Positions 31,599 through 40,000 are shown, counted from the stretch's first letter. The stretch is 64,000 nucleotides of DNA from Streptomyces pseudovenezuelae (GCF_001513955.1 NZ_KQ948155.1:1-64000), one strand, 5' to 3'. Notes: generated by a model from the sequence alone, not told the origin. Program-made: numbers and translations.

Positions 31599-33245
31599 GT
31601 GAACGGTCCTCTCATCGTCCAGTCCGACAAGACCCTGCTGCTCGAAGTCGACCACGAGCAGGCCGACGAGTGCCGTCGGGCCATCGCGCCGTTCGCCGAG
31701 CTGGAGCGGGCGCCCGAGCACATCCACACCTACCGGGTGACCCCGCTGGGGCTGTGGAACGCGCGTGCCGCCGGGCACGACGCCGAGCAGGTGGTCGACG
31801 CGCTGGTGCAGTACAGCCGGTACCCGGTGCCGCACGCCCTGCTCGTCGACGTCGCCGAGACGATGGACCGGTACGGGCGGCTCACGCTCAGCAAGCACCC
31901 CGCCCACGGGCTGGTGCTCACCACCACCGACCGGCCGGTGCTGGAGGAGATCCTGCGCTCGAAGCGGATCATCCCGCTAGTCGGGGCGCGGCTCGACCCG
32001 GACACCGTGGCCGTGCACCCCTCCGAGCGCGGGCAGATCAAGCAGACGCTGCTGAAGCTGGGCTGGCCCGCCGAGGACCTCGCCGGATACGTCGACGGCG
32101 AGGCGCACCCGATCGAGCTGGCCGAGGACGGGTGGGCGCTGCGGCCCTACCAGAAGCAGGCCGTGGAGAACTTCTGGCACGGCGGCAGCGGGGTCGTGGT
32201 GCTGCCCTGCGGCGCGGGCAAGACCCTGGTCGGCGCCGGGTCCATGGCGCAGGCCAAGGCGACCACGCTCATCCTCGTCACCAACACGGTCTCGGCCCGG
32301 CAGTGGAAGCACGAGCTGGTGAAGCGGACCTCGCTGACCGAGGAGGAGATCGGCGAGTACAGCGGGACGAAGAAGGAGATCCGGCCCGTCACCATCGCCA
32401 CCTACCAGGTGCTGACGACCCGGCGGAAGGGCGTCTACCCGCACCTGGAGCTCTTCGACTCCCGGGACTGGGGGCTGATCGTGTACGACGAGGTGCACCT
32501 GCTGCCGGCGCCCGTCTTCAAGTTCACCGCCGATCTCCAGGCCCGCCGCAGGCTCGGGCTGACCGCGACCCTCGTGCGGGAGGACGGCCGGGAGTCGGAC
32601 GTCTTCTCGCTGATCGGGCCCAAGCGGTTCGACGCGCCGTGGAAGGAGATCGAGGCGCAGGGGTACATCGCGCCGGCCGACTGTGTCGAGGTGCGGGTCA
32701 ACCTGACCGACTCCGAGCGGCTCGCATACGCCACGGCGGAGCAGGAGGAGAAGTACCGCTTCTGTGCCACGACCGCGACCAAGCGGAAGGTCACGGAGGC
32801 GCTGGTCAAGCGTTTCGCGGGGCAGCAGATCCTGGTGATCGGCCAGTACATCGACCAGCTCGACGAGCTCGGCGAGCACCTGGACGCCCCCGTCATCAAG
32901 GGCGAGACCTCCAACGCCCAGCGCGAGAAGCTCTTCGACGCCTTCCGGCAGGGCGAGATCAGTGTGCTGGTGGTGTCGAAGGTGGCGAACTTCTCCATCG
33001 ACCTGCCGGAGGCGACGGTCGCCATCCAGGTCTCGGGCACCTTCGGCTCCCGCCAGGAGGAGGCCCAGCGGCTCGGGCGGGTGCTGCGCCCGAAGGCGGA
33101 CGGCCACCAGGCGCACTTCTACTCCGTGGTCGCCCGGGACACCATCGACCAGGACTTCGCCGCGCACCGCCAGCGCTTCCTGGCGGAACAGGGGTACGCC
33201 TACCGGATCGTGGACGCGGACGAGCTGCTGGCGGACGGGGCCTGA
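31599..33245 (+). CDS. DNA repair helicase XPB (Ssl2-type, SF2)
   Basis: A 548-aa 3'-5' SF2 helicase. The N-terminal domain (residues 1-150) has YPVPHALLVDVAETMDRYGRL. Walker A is LPCGAGKTLVGAG near residue 205; motif II is VYDEVHLLP (DEVH); motif III is LGLTATLVREDGRESD with the RED element typical of XPB; motif VI is SRQEEAQRLGRVLRPK. The length matches mycobacterial XPB, which has DNA-dependent ATPase and helicase activity. The GTG at 31599 gives the right N-terminus; GAAGGA lies about 10 nt upstream. It probably acts in DNA repair, perhaps with the Helicase_C_3-like protein encoded nearby. Confidence 0.93.
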   Translation: MNGPLIVQSDKTLLLEVDHEQADECRRAIAPFAELERAPEHIHTYRVTPLGLWNARAAGHDAEQVVDALVQYSRYPVPHALLVDVAETMDRYGRLTLSKHPAHGLVLTTTDRPVLEEILRSKRIIPLVGARLDPDTVAVHPSERGQIKQTLLKLGWPAEDLAGYVDGEAHPIELAEDGWALRPYQKQAVENFWHGGSGVVVLPCGAGKTLVGAGSMAQAKATTLILVTNTVSARQWKHELVKRTSLTEEEIGEYSGTKKEIRPVTIATYQVLTTRRKGVYPHLELFDSRDWGLIVYDEVHLLPAPVFKFTADLQARRRLGLTATLVREDGRESDVFSLIGPKRFDAPWKEIEAQGYIAPADCVEVRVNLTDSERLAYATAEQEEKYRFCATTATKRKVTEALVKRFAGQQILVIGQYIDQLDELGEHLDAPVIKGETSNAQREKLFDAFRQGEISVLVVSKVANFSIDLPEATVAIQVSGTFGSRQEEAQRLGRVLRPKADGHQAHFYSVVARDTIDQDFAAHRQRFLAEQGYAYRIVDADELLADGA

Positions 33246-33254
33246 GCACCGGCG

Positions 33255-33620
33255 CTACGGCGCCATCAGCAGGAGGACCAGCAGAAGGACGGTGGCCGGC
33301 GGCAGTACCGCGAGGAGCGCCAGCCACGCGCGCAGGGGGGACCAGCGGCGCTGCCAGGGCAGGGCCCAGGAGGCGACGAAGGCGGGCAGGGTGACCAGGC
33401 CGCCGAACTCCAGGATCGCGTAGATCGCGGTCAGGCACGTCATCAGCGCCCGCGGGCAGTCGTCGGGGCCGCAGGAGTCGGTGGCCATCGCGGACAGGCC
33501 GCCGAACAGCAGGGCGAGCGGGCCGAGGATGATCAGCAGGACGGTCGCGACGAGCGGGGCCACCCAGGCGTGGCGGTCCTGGTCGCGGTCGGGAAGGGCC
33601 GGTGCGGTCGCTGTCGTCAT
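33255..33620 (-). CDS. three-helix membrane protein of unknown function
   Basis: A 121-aa protein with three hydrophobic segments (about residues 17-40, 52-75 and 88-118), a polar N-terminus (TTATAPALPDRDQDRHA) and a Pro/Leu-rich C-terminus. A CGPDDCPRALMTCL segment between the first two helices holds three Cys residues. No family recognised. It is convergent with the XPB gene, with 9 bp between stops. Confidence 0.65.
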   Translation of the reverse strand: MTTATAPALPDRDQDRHAWVAPLVATVLLIILGPLALLFGGLSAMATDSCGPDDCPRALMTCLTAIYAILEFGGLVTLPAFVASWALPWQRRWSPLRAWLALLAVLPPATVLLLVLLLMAP

Positions 33621-33692
33621 ACCGCCGAGTGAACCGCCGCGGGAGGCGGCCGGGCATCGGCTCGGATACTCATCCCGAGCCGCGTGCCGTAC

Positions 33693-33875
33693 TCAGCGGC
33701 GGCGGACGCCCGCTTCCTCGCCGTACTCGCCGAGTATGACGACGTCGAAGGCGGCGCCGGCGAAGACACGGACCGCCCGCAGGGCGTTGCCCAGGCGGTG
33801 GGTGCTGTGGACACCGGAGACGGGAGTCGCCCCGGACGGGCGACCAGGGCTTGGGGTGAAGGTCGCTGCGCTCAT
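33693..33875 (-). CDS. 60-aa hypothetical protein
   Basis: A short basic protein starting MSAATFTPSPGRPSG, with a central helix (RLGNALRAVRVFAGAAFDVVILGEYGEEA) and the tail GVRRR. Codon positions follow the high-GC pattern and the ATG at 33875 is the only plausible start. The amphipathic helix suggests a small regulatory or membrane-associated role, but no family is recognised. It is divergent from the HelD-like gene. Confidence 0.55.
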   Translation of the reverse strand: MSAATFTPSPGRPSGATPVSGVHSTHRLGNALRAVRVFAGAAFDVVILGEYGEEAGVRRR

Positions 33876-33917
33876 GTCTCCATGGTGGCCGAGGAGGCAT
33901 AAAGAGGGCATCGGTCC

Positions 33918-33943
33918 CAGGTAGCCCCTTTCTGTGCTACCTG
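33918..33943. promoter_or_regulatory. 8-bp inverted repeat between divergent genes
   Basis: CAGGTAGC (33918-33925) and GCTACCTG (33936-33943) are perfect arms with a 10-nt spacer, in the 308-bp gap between the 60-aa gene and the HelD-like gene. It is a candidate operator or RNA hairpin. Nothing else in the gap is assignable. Confidence 0.45.
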
Positions 33944-34183
33944 AGTACCGCCTGTAGGTGGAGCCACCCCTAGAGGAGGAGGGGCGATCCCTTAGGGGCC
34001 GGAGAAATGCGTCGGGCCCCGGGGCATGAGAAATTCGTTGGCCCCCTCTCACCCGGTCCCTCTACAATCTCCGCTCTTGCCCGCCTCCCTCCCGGAGTGC
34101 CGCCGCCCGGACGGAAACCGGTCGGCTCCTCGCTGCCGTCCACCCGGCAGTCACCACCCCGCAGCACCCTCGGAGGCACCCCC

Positions 34184-36256
34184 TTGTCCAGGCCGTCCAC
34201 TCCCGTGCCCGCAGCCGACGACCCCCTCGCCCGCGAACGCTCCCACCTCGCCGGCTCCCGCGCCGCGCTGCGCGCCATGCGCGAGGACGTCGAGTCGCTG
34301 GACATCAAGGACGTCACCGCGAACTGGGTCAACGCCGAGGTCCTGGCCCGCCAGATCGACGACCGGATCAAGGCGCTGGCGGACCTCAGCGACACCCCGC
34401 TGTTCTTCGGCCGCCTCGACTACCTGCACTCCCCCGGCGCGGACCGGGCCGAGGGCGCGGAGGGCGAGCGCTTCTACATCGGGCGCCGGCACGTCCACGA
34501 CCACGACGGCGACCCGATGGTGATCGACTGGCGGGCGCCGGTCTCGCAGCCGTTCTACCGGGCGTCCAAGAAGGACCCGATGGACGTCGGACTGCGCCGC
34601 CGCTTCGGGTACACCCGCGGGGACATCACGGCGTACGAGGACGAGCACCTCTCCGACCCGACAGAGCCGTCGGGGGCTGCCGCCACCAGCAAGCTGCTCC
34701 AGCAGGAGATCGAGCGCCCGCGCGTCGGCCCGATGCGCGACATCGTGGCGACCATCCAGCCCGAGCAGGACGAGATCGTACGGTCCGGGCTCGGCGGCAC
34801 GGTCTGTGTGCAGGGAGGCCCGGGTACCGGGAAGACCGCCGTGGGCCTGCACCGGGTGGCCTATCTCCTGTACGCCCACCGCGACCGGCTCGCCCGCACC
34901 GGCACGCTCGTCATCGGACCGAACAGGTCCTTCCTGCACTACATCGAGCAGGTGCTGCCCGCGCTGGGCGAGTTGACGGTGAAGCAGGCGACCGTCGACG
35001 ACCTGGTGGCCGCGGGCCTGGAGGTGCGCGGCAGCGATGACGCGCCCGCCGCCGTCCTCAAGGGCGACGCGAGGATGGCCCAGGTGCTGAGGCGGGCCGT
35101 CTACTCCCACGTGACCATGCCCACCGAGCCGGTGATGGTGGTGCGCGGCTCGCGCAGGTGGCGCGTCCCGGCGTACGAGATCGAGGAGACCGTGCGGGAG
35201 TTGCTCGACCGGGGCATCCGGTACGGCGCCGCCCGCGAGGCCCTTCCGCAGCGCATCGCGCACGCCGTGCTGGTGCAGATGGAGCGGTCCGGGGAGGCGC
35301 CGGACGACCGGGTGCAGGACGCGGTGGCCCGCAACCCGGCGGTGAAGGCGGCGGTGAAGGCGATCTGGCCGCCGGTGGATCCGGCGAAGCTGGTGCTGCG
35401 GCTGCTGACGGACGCGGACTTCCTCGCCGAGCACGCGGACGGGATCCTCGACGAGGAGGAGCAGAAGACGATCCTGTGGGCGAAGCCGGTCAGGTCGGTG
35501 AAGTCGGCCCGGTGGTCGTCCGCGGACGCGGTGCTGATCGACGAGGCGACGGACCTCGTGGAGCGCACGCACTCGCTCGGGCATGTGGTGCTCGACGAGG
35601 CGCAGGACCTGTCCCCCATGCAGTACCGGGCGGTCGGCCGCCGCTGCTCGACCGGTTCGGCGACCGTCCTGGGCGACCTCGCGCAGGGCACCACGCCGTG
35701 GGCGACGCGGAGTTGGGACGAGGCGCTGGCCCACCTCGGCAAGTCGGACGGTGTGGTGGAGGAGTTGACGGCCGGTTTCCGTGTGCCGACGGACGTCATC
35801 ACCTACGCCTCCCGGCTGCTGCCGCACATCGCGCCGGGTCTGACGCCGGTCGCGTCGGTGCGTGAGAACCCGGGCTTCTTCGACCTGCGCGAGATCTCCG
35901 GTACGGCCGACGTGGTCACCGCGTGCGAGGAGTTGCTGCGCAACGAGGGCTCGACCGGTCTGATCGCGGCCGACGCCCGCGTCCCGGCCCTCGCCCAGGC
36001 GCTGACGGCGGCGGGGATCCCGTATCTCGCCCCGGGTGAGGAGACGACGGCCGAGACCCGGCTGACCCTGGTCCCGGCCTCCCTCGCCAAGGGTCTTGAG
36101 TACGACTACGTGGTCCTGGACGAGCCGCAGGCGGTGGTGGACGGCGAACCGGACGAACGCACGGGCCTGCGGCGGCTGTACGTGGCACTCACCCGAGCGG
36201 TCTCGGGCCTGATCGTGACCCACACGGCACCGCTGCCCGCGCAGCTCGCCGGGTAG
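34184..36256 (+). CDS. HelD/HelR-like RNA polymerase-associated SF1 ATPase
   Basis: A 690-aa UvrD-like superfamily 1 ATPase. The N-terminal coiled arm (RERSHLAGSRAALRAMREDVESL) is followed by the Pro-rich DWRAPVSQPFYRA element typical of HelD-like proteins. Walker A is GGPGTGKTAVGLHR near residue 210, motif II is VVLDEAQDLSPMQYRAV, and the C-terminal motifs include LAKGLEYDYVVLDEPQ and RLYVALTRAV. HelD-class proteins remove RNA polymerase from stalled complexes; HelR members give rifamycin tolerance in streptomycetes. The exact subclass is not settled. TTG at 34184 is chosen because GGAGG lies 7 nt upstream. Confidence 0.85.
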   Translation: MSRPSTPVPAADDPLARERSHLAGSRAALRAMREDVESLDIKDVTANWVNAEVLARQIDDRIKALADLSDTPLFFGRLDYLHSPGADRAEGAEGERFYIGRRHVHDHDGDPMVIDWRAPVSQPFYRASKKDPMDVGLRRRFGYTRGDITAYEDEHLSDPTEPSGAAATSKLLQQEIERPRVGPMRDIVATIQPEQDEIVRSGLGGTVCVQGGPGTGKTAVGLHRVAYLLYAHRDRLARTGTLVIGPNRSFLHYIEQVLPALGELTVKQATVDDLVAAGLEVRGSDDAPAAVLKGDARMAQVLRRAVYSHVTMPTEPVMVVRGSRRWRVPAYEIEETVRELLDRGIRYGAAREALPQRIAHAVLVQMERSGEAPDDRVQDAVARNPAVKAAVKAIWPPVDPAKLVLRLLTDADFLAEHADGILDEEEQKTILWAKPVRSVKSARWSSADAVLIDEATDLVERTHSLGHVVLDEAQDLSPMQYRAVGRRCSTGSATVLGDLAQGTTPWATRSWDEALAHLGKSDGVVEELTAGFRVPTDVITYASRLLPHIAPGLTPVASVRENPGFFDLREISGTADVVTACEELLRNEGSTGLIAADARVPALAQALTAAGIPYLAPGEETTAETRLTLVPASLAKGLEYDYVVLDEPQAVVDGEPDERTGLRRLYVALTRAVSGLIVTHTAPLPAQLAG

Positions 36257-36278
36257 GTTCCGCCGGGTGCGGGCGCAC

Positions 36279-36300
36279 GGGGGCCGCTCTCGCGGTCCCC
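36279..36300. terminator. bidirectional terminator between the HelD-like gene and cutC
   Basis: GGGGG-CCGC, a TCTC loop and GCGG-TCCCC form a 9-bp stem with one G-T pair, in the 64-bp gap between convergent genes. Confidence 0.6.
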
Positions 36301-36320
36301 ACGCCCCTGAGGGGTTCCGC

Positions 36321-37013
36321 TCACCCCAGGTCCAGAGCCCGCCGCCACTCCCCCACCGCGTCAGCCGAAACCGGCGCCGCCCAGCCGCCCGGCCGCGCCG
36401 CGCCCCCGATGTGGAACGCGTCGATTCCCGCCGCGCGCAGCTCCGGCACATGGTCCAGCCGCAGCCCGCCGCCCACCAGGAGTTGCTGCTCGTACCCCGG
36501 TTCCCCCGCCCGCGCGGCCTCCGCGAGCAGCACGGGGAGCCCCTCGTCGACGCCCACCGCCGAGCCCGCGGTGAGGTAGGTGTCCAGGCCGGGGAGGTCG
36601 GCCAGTTGCTTGCGCAGGGCGTTCCGGTCCGCCGCGTGGTCGATGGCGCGGTGGAAGGTCCAGCGGCAGCCGTCCAGCTCCGCGGCCACCGTCTCGACGG
36701 CCGCGAGGTCCAGCTCACCGGTCGTGTCCAGAAATCCCAGCACGAACTCCTCGGCCCCGGCGTCCCGCAGCTCCCGGGCCGCCCGGCCCACCCGCGCGAC
36801 GTCCCCGGCCCCGAACCCGTCCGACAGCCGCAGCATCACCCGCAGCGAGATGTCCACGGCACCGCGGACCGCGGCGACCGTGGAGACCGCCGGCGTCAGA
36901 CCGTCCGCCGCCATGTCGGTCACCAGTTCCAGCCGGTCCGCGCCTCCGGCCTGGGCGGCGATCGCGTCCTCGGCGTCGAGGGCGATCACCTCCAGGACTG
37001 CACGCTTGCTCAT
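36321..37013 (-). CDS. cutC: CutC family protein (copper homeostasis annotation)
   Basis: A 230-aa TIM-barrel protein with the CutC signatures: LEVIALDAEDAIAAQAGGADRLEL at the N-terminus, FVLGFLDTTGELDL, WTFHRAIDHAADR (conserved HRA) and LLVGGGLRLDHV near the C-terminus. The family is named for copper tolerance in E. coli, but its biochemical activity is unsettled. A dre-like box (AGGTCTAGTCCA core, 37046-37061) lies 33 nt before the start. That is unexpected for copper homeostasis and hints at amino-sugar-linked control. Confidence 0.88.
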   Translation of the reverse strand: MSKRAVLEVIALDAEDAIAAQAGGADRLELVTDMAADGLTPAVSTVAAVRGAVDISLRVMLRLSDGFGAGDVARVGRAARELRDAGAEEFVLGFLDTTGELDLAAVETVAAELDGCRWTFHRAIDHAADRNALRKQLADLPGLDTYLTAGSAVGVDEGLPVLLAEAARAGEPGYEQQLLVGGGLRLDHVPELRAAGIDAFHIGGAARPGGWAAPVSADAVGEWRRALDLG

Positions 37014-37045
37014 GGGGCCCCATTCGTCGACGGTCTCGGACGGCT

Positions 37046-37061
37046 ACAGGTCTAGTCCAAT
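37046..37061. promoter_or_regulatory. dre-like (DasR) box upstream of cutC
   Basis: ACAGGTCTAGTCCAAT shares the 12-nt core AGGTCTAGTCCA exactly with the reverse complement of the box at 60173-60188 before nagK, and resembles the DasR consensus ACTGGTCTAGACCACT. It is 33 nt upstream of the cutC start codon. Confidence 0.5.
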
Positions 37062-37102
37062 TCCAGAATACGCCGCCACCGGGCCCCGCTCACCGGCGCG
37101 TC

Positions 37103-37518
37103 TCAGCCGAAGATGTTCAGCTCCTTCGCCTCCGCCCCGGCGAGTTCGTACGCCCGCCCCTCCACCGGCCGCCCCGAGTACAGCCGTACGAGGGTCGCCG
37201 CGTCCCCGATGCAACGCGCGGGCGTGCGGTCGCCGGCCGTGTCGCCCAGGCGGAGCGGTTCGTCCAGGTCGTCGAGGTCGGCGTGCAGGGGCAGGTGGCC
37301 GCGCTCCCGGGTCGTGCGGGCGAGCAGGGCGAGGGCGTCCGGAAGGCCGTTGCCTCCGTACGCGCCCGGCTCCCCGAAGACGTCCCGCACGTCCCTTGGC
37401 GATCGCCGGGCCCGCCTCCGTCATTCCGCGCTCCAGCTCGTCGACGACCTGCTGGTTCGTCTCGAACCGGCCCTCCACCACCCGCATCAGCGGCCGGGGA
37501 GTTAAGGATCACGGTCAT
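37103..37518 (-). pseudogene. frameshifted gene of unknown family
   Basis: Three adjacent reading frames join into one plausible protein of about 138 aa. It begins MTVILNSP (ATG at 37518), continues as LMRVVEGRFETNQQVVDELE after a frame change near 37495, and finishes as DVRDVFGEPGAYGGNGLPDA...ELAGAEAKELNIFG after a second change near 37395. Codon use stays gene-like across all three parts, so either the gene is recently inactivated or the assembly has two small indels. The family is not recognised. It lies between cutC and the HD-domain gene. Confidence 0.6.
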
Positions 37519-37579
37519 GAGCGGTGTCAGCGGTCATGGGGCCAACCCCCCGGCGAGTGACGCGCGGGACAATGAGGTC

Positions 37580-38221
37580 ATGGCCGATCTCGACGACCTC
37601 CGCGCCCGTTTCACCCGTGCCCTGGACAGTGCCCGGCCCGGCGACGGCCCCGACCCGACGCCGTACGCCGACAACCTCCTCGTCCGCTGGCAGGAGCCGC
37701 AGCGGCACTACCACACGCTCTCCCACCTGACGGCGGTCCTGGACCGCATCGACGTGCTGGCGGAGTACGCGGACCGCCCGGACCTGGTGCGTCTGGCGGC
37801 CTGGTTCCACGACGCCGTCTACCTCCCGGACCGCTCGGAGAACGAGGAGCGCTCCGCCCGCCTCGCCGAACGCGCCCTGCCCGAAGCCGGCCTCCCCGCC
37901 GACGGCACGGCCGAGGTCGCCCGCCTCGTCCGCCTCACCACCACCCACGACCCCGCCGACGACGACCGCGACGGCCAGGTCCTGTGCGACGCCGACCTCG
38001 CGATCCTCGCCGCCCCGCCCTCCGCCTACGCCGCCTACACGGCCGCCGTCCGCGAGGAGTACGGCTTCGTCCCGAGCGACGCCTTCCGCGAAGGCCGGTC
38101 CGCGATCCTGCGGCAACTGCTGGAGTTGCCCCGGCTGTTCAGGACGCCGTACGGAGAGCGGGAATGGGAGGCCACGGCCCGTTACAACCTCACCTCGGAG
38201 CTGGAAATGCTGTCGCTCTGA
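37580..38221 (+). CDS. HD-domain metal-dependent hydrolase-like protein
   Basis: A 213-aa protein with HD superfamily metal ligands: YHTLSHLTAVLDRID (first His), AAWFHDAVYLPDR (the His-Asp doublet), and VRLTTTHDPADDDRDGQVLCDADLAILAA (later His and Asp). This organisation is that of small stand-alone HD phosphohydrolase-like proteins that act on nucleotides or phosphates; the substrate is unknown. The ATG at 37580 directly precedes MADLDDLRARF. It is followed after 26 bp by the DinB/MDMPI-GNAT fusion gene, which appears to have its own leaderless promoter. Confidence 0.82.
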   Translation: MADLDDLRARFTRALDSARPGDGPDPTPYADNLLVRWQEPQRHYHTLSHLTAVLDRIDVLAEYADRPDLVRLAAWFHDAVYLPDRSENEERSARLAERALPEAGLPADGTAEVARLVRLTTTHDPADDDRDGQVLCDADLAILAAPPSAYAAYTAAVREEYGFVPSDAFREGRSAILRQLLELPRLFRTPYGEREWEATARYNLTSELEMLSL

Positions 38222-38235
38222 CGGCCCCGGCGCCT

Positions 38236-38247
38236 TAGCCTGCCCGC
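38236..38247 (+). promoter_or_regulatory. leaderless -10 box of the DinB/MDMPI-GNAT fusion gene
   Basis: TAGCCT (38236-38241), 6 nt, then ATG at 38248. Confidence 0.55.
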
Positions 38248-39363
38248 ATGGCAGACATGGGCGGGGACGTGGGCGGACAACGGGTGACGGAGGCCGTCGC
38301 GAGCGCGGTGGCGGTGCTGCGGCCCGCCGTGGACCGGGACTGGACGGCCGTGAGGCCGGCCGGGATGGAGTGGACCGTCCACGAGACGGCCTTCCACATC
38401 TGCGGCTGCCTGGTCTCGTACGCCGCGAACCTGGCCGGAGGCGCCCAGGACGACTACGTCCCCTTCGACATCACCCTCGACGAGGGCACCGACAACCTGG
38501 GCCTGCTCCATGTCCTGGAGACAGGCGGCGCCCTGCTCGCCGCGGCCGTCCGCACCGCGCCCCGCGAGGCCCGCGCCTTCCACCCGTCGCCCTTCCGCAG
38601 CGCGAACCGCGTGGGCTTCGCCGCGATGGGCGTCGCCGAGGTGCTGCTGCACACCCACGACATCGCGGACGGCCTGGGCCTGGCGTACGAGCCCCCCGCC
38701 CACCTCCCCGAGTACGTCCTCACCCGGATCTTCCCCGAGGTCCAGCCCGGCCCCGACGCCTGGCGCACCCTCCTGTGGGCCACCGGCCGCGGCGACCTGC
38801 CCGGCCGTGCCCCGCGCACCGGGTGGCGCTGGAGCAACAACCTCGTCCTGCCCACCGAGCGCCTGACCCTCCAGGGCGTCACGCCCGCGTCCGCCGCCGA
38901 ACTGGCCGCGGGCGGCGACGGCGACTTCGTGTGGGTCGAGGACGGCCCCTTCGAGGGCACCCGCGAGGCCGCCGGGATGACCATCAAGGCCTACGAGGCG
39001 GGCGTGCACCGCCCGGAGTTCGGCCTCTTCGTCCTCGTACGACGGGAGGACGGCCGCGCGATCGGCGGCATGGGCTTCCACGGCGCCCCCGACGAGGACG
39101 GCCGCGCGGAGGTCGGCTACGACCTCGCCGTGAGCGCCCGCGGCCAGGGCTACGCCACCGAGGCCCTGCGCGCGCTGAGCGACTGGGCCCTGGCCCGCGA
39201 CGACGTGCGCAGCCTCTGCGCCACCATCGAGCCCGACAACGCCGCCTCCCAACGCGTGATCGCCCGGGCCGGTTACAGCCGGGCGACCGTGGCGGAGGAG
39301 CACGCCTACGGGGAGACGGAGACGGGGTTGCGGCTGTACGTCCTTCCCGGCAGGGCCGGTTAG
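38248..39363 (+). CDS. fusion of DinB/MDMPI-type domain and GNAT acetyltransferase
   Basis: A 371-aa two-domain protein. Residues about 10-200 resemble the maleylpyruvate-isomerase/DinB N-terminal fold: MEWTVHETAFHICGCLVSYAANLAG supplies the first His, and GFAAMGVAEVLLHTHDIADGLGLAY gives the HTHD motif with two further metal-ligand-type His. Residues about 235-365 are a GNAT domain with motif A in VSARGQGYATEALRALSDWA and the end SLCATIEPDNAASQRVIARAGY. DinB-type domains often use bacillithiol or mycothiol, so a thiol-linked acetyl transfer is imaginable but unproven. A leaderless promoter is likely. Confidence 0.82.
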   Translation: MADMGGDVGGQRVTEAVASAVAVLRPAVDRDWTAVRPAGMEWTVHETAFHICGCLVSYAANLAGGAQDDYVPFDITLDEGTDNLGLLHVLETGGALLAAAVRTAPREARAFHPSPFRSANRVGFAAMGVAEVLLHTHDIADGLGLAYEPPAHLPEYVLTRIFPEVQPGPDAWRTLLWATGRGDLPGRAPRTGWRWSNNLVLPTERLTLQGVTPASAAELAAGGDGDFVWVEDGPFEGTREAAGMTIKAYEAGVHRPEFGLFVLVRREDGRAIGGMGFHGAPDEDGRAEVGYDLAVSARGQGYATEALRALSDWALARDDVRSLCATIEPDNAASQRVIARAGYSRATVAEEHAYGETETGLRLYVLPGRAG

Positions 39364-39620
39364 CGGCCCTTGCGCCGGCGCAGCCCCGCAGCCGTCAGCA
39401 GCCGCACCACCTCCCGGCTGCTCACCTCCACCGCGCCCGCCGCGACCACATCGGCGTACCGGTGCGACGGGATGTCGTAGTGGTCGCGCTCGAAGGCCCG
39501 CGGGGGCACTCCCAACCCCTCGGCGAACAGGTGCAGTTCGTCGTACGAGACATCGCTGATCAGGTGGGACCACAGTCGGCCGTGTCCCGGCCAGGTGGGT
39601 GGGTCGATGTAGACGGTCAC
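39360..39620 (-). CDS. DUF4031 domain protein
   Basis: An 86-aa protein beginning VTVYIDPPTWPGHGRLWSHLISD and continuing SYDELHLFAEGLGVPPRAFERDHYDIP, the hallmark sequence of DUF4031. Several conserved His/Asp residues (GHGRLWSHL, ERDHYD) suggest a metal or nucleic-acid site. The C-terminus is basic (GLRRRKGR). A GTG at 39620 is used. It begins 5 bp after the stop of the upstream zinc-ribbon-like gene, so the two form an operon; its 3' end overlaps the convergent fusion gene by 4 bp. Confidence 0.88.
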   Translation of the reverse strand: MTVYIDPPTWPGHGRLWSHLISDVSYDELHLFAEGLGVPPRAFERDHYDIPSHRYADVVAAGAVEVSSREVVRLLTAAGLRRRKGR

Positions 39621-39625
39621 GAGGG

Positions 39626-40000
39626 TCAGGCCCCGCCCGCCGCGGCCCCGAGCGAGCCGACCGCCGCGACCTTCACGCCCGCCTTGTGGCACACCCAGTA
39701 CGGGTCGGGCCCCAGCTCCGGCTCGACCTCCAGGGCGTGCGGGTCGCCGGAGCCGCACACCGGGCACAGCGGCCAGCGACCGTAGGTCTCCAGCAGCGCG
39801 TCCTGGACGTCCTGGGCGACCAGGCCCGCGACGAACTCCGCGCCCTCCGGCCACTGCTCCACCCACCAGCGGCGCTGCACGACGGAGTCCTCGACCATCG
39901 ACACCACGTCGGCGGCGGCGACCTCACCCGCCGCCAGGTCGGCGAGCACGCGGGCGCGTGCCGCGTGCAGGGACTGCTCCAGTGGACCGATGGACTCCAT
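39626..40000 (-). CDS. small protein with a zinc-ribbon-like Cys motif
   Basis: A 124-aa protein. The N-terminal half is acidic and helical (SLHAARARVLADLAAGEVAAADVV) and contains RRWWVEQWPEGAEFVAGL. The C-terminal half has LCPVCGSGDPHALEV and YWVCHKAGV, a CPxC...CH pattern likely to bind zinc. No family name is secure. It is the first gene of an operon with DUF4031 and is divergent from the RpiR regulator, with 55 bp between starts. Confidence 0.75.
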   Translation of the reverse strand: MESIGPLEQSLHAARARVLADLAAGEVAAADVVSMVEDSVVQRRWWVEQWPEGAEFVAGLVAQDVQDALLETYGRWPLCPVCGSGDPHALEVEPELGPDPYWVCHKAGVKVAAVGSLGAAAGGA

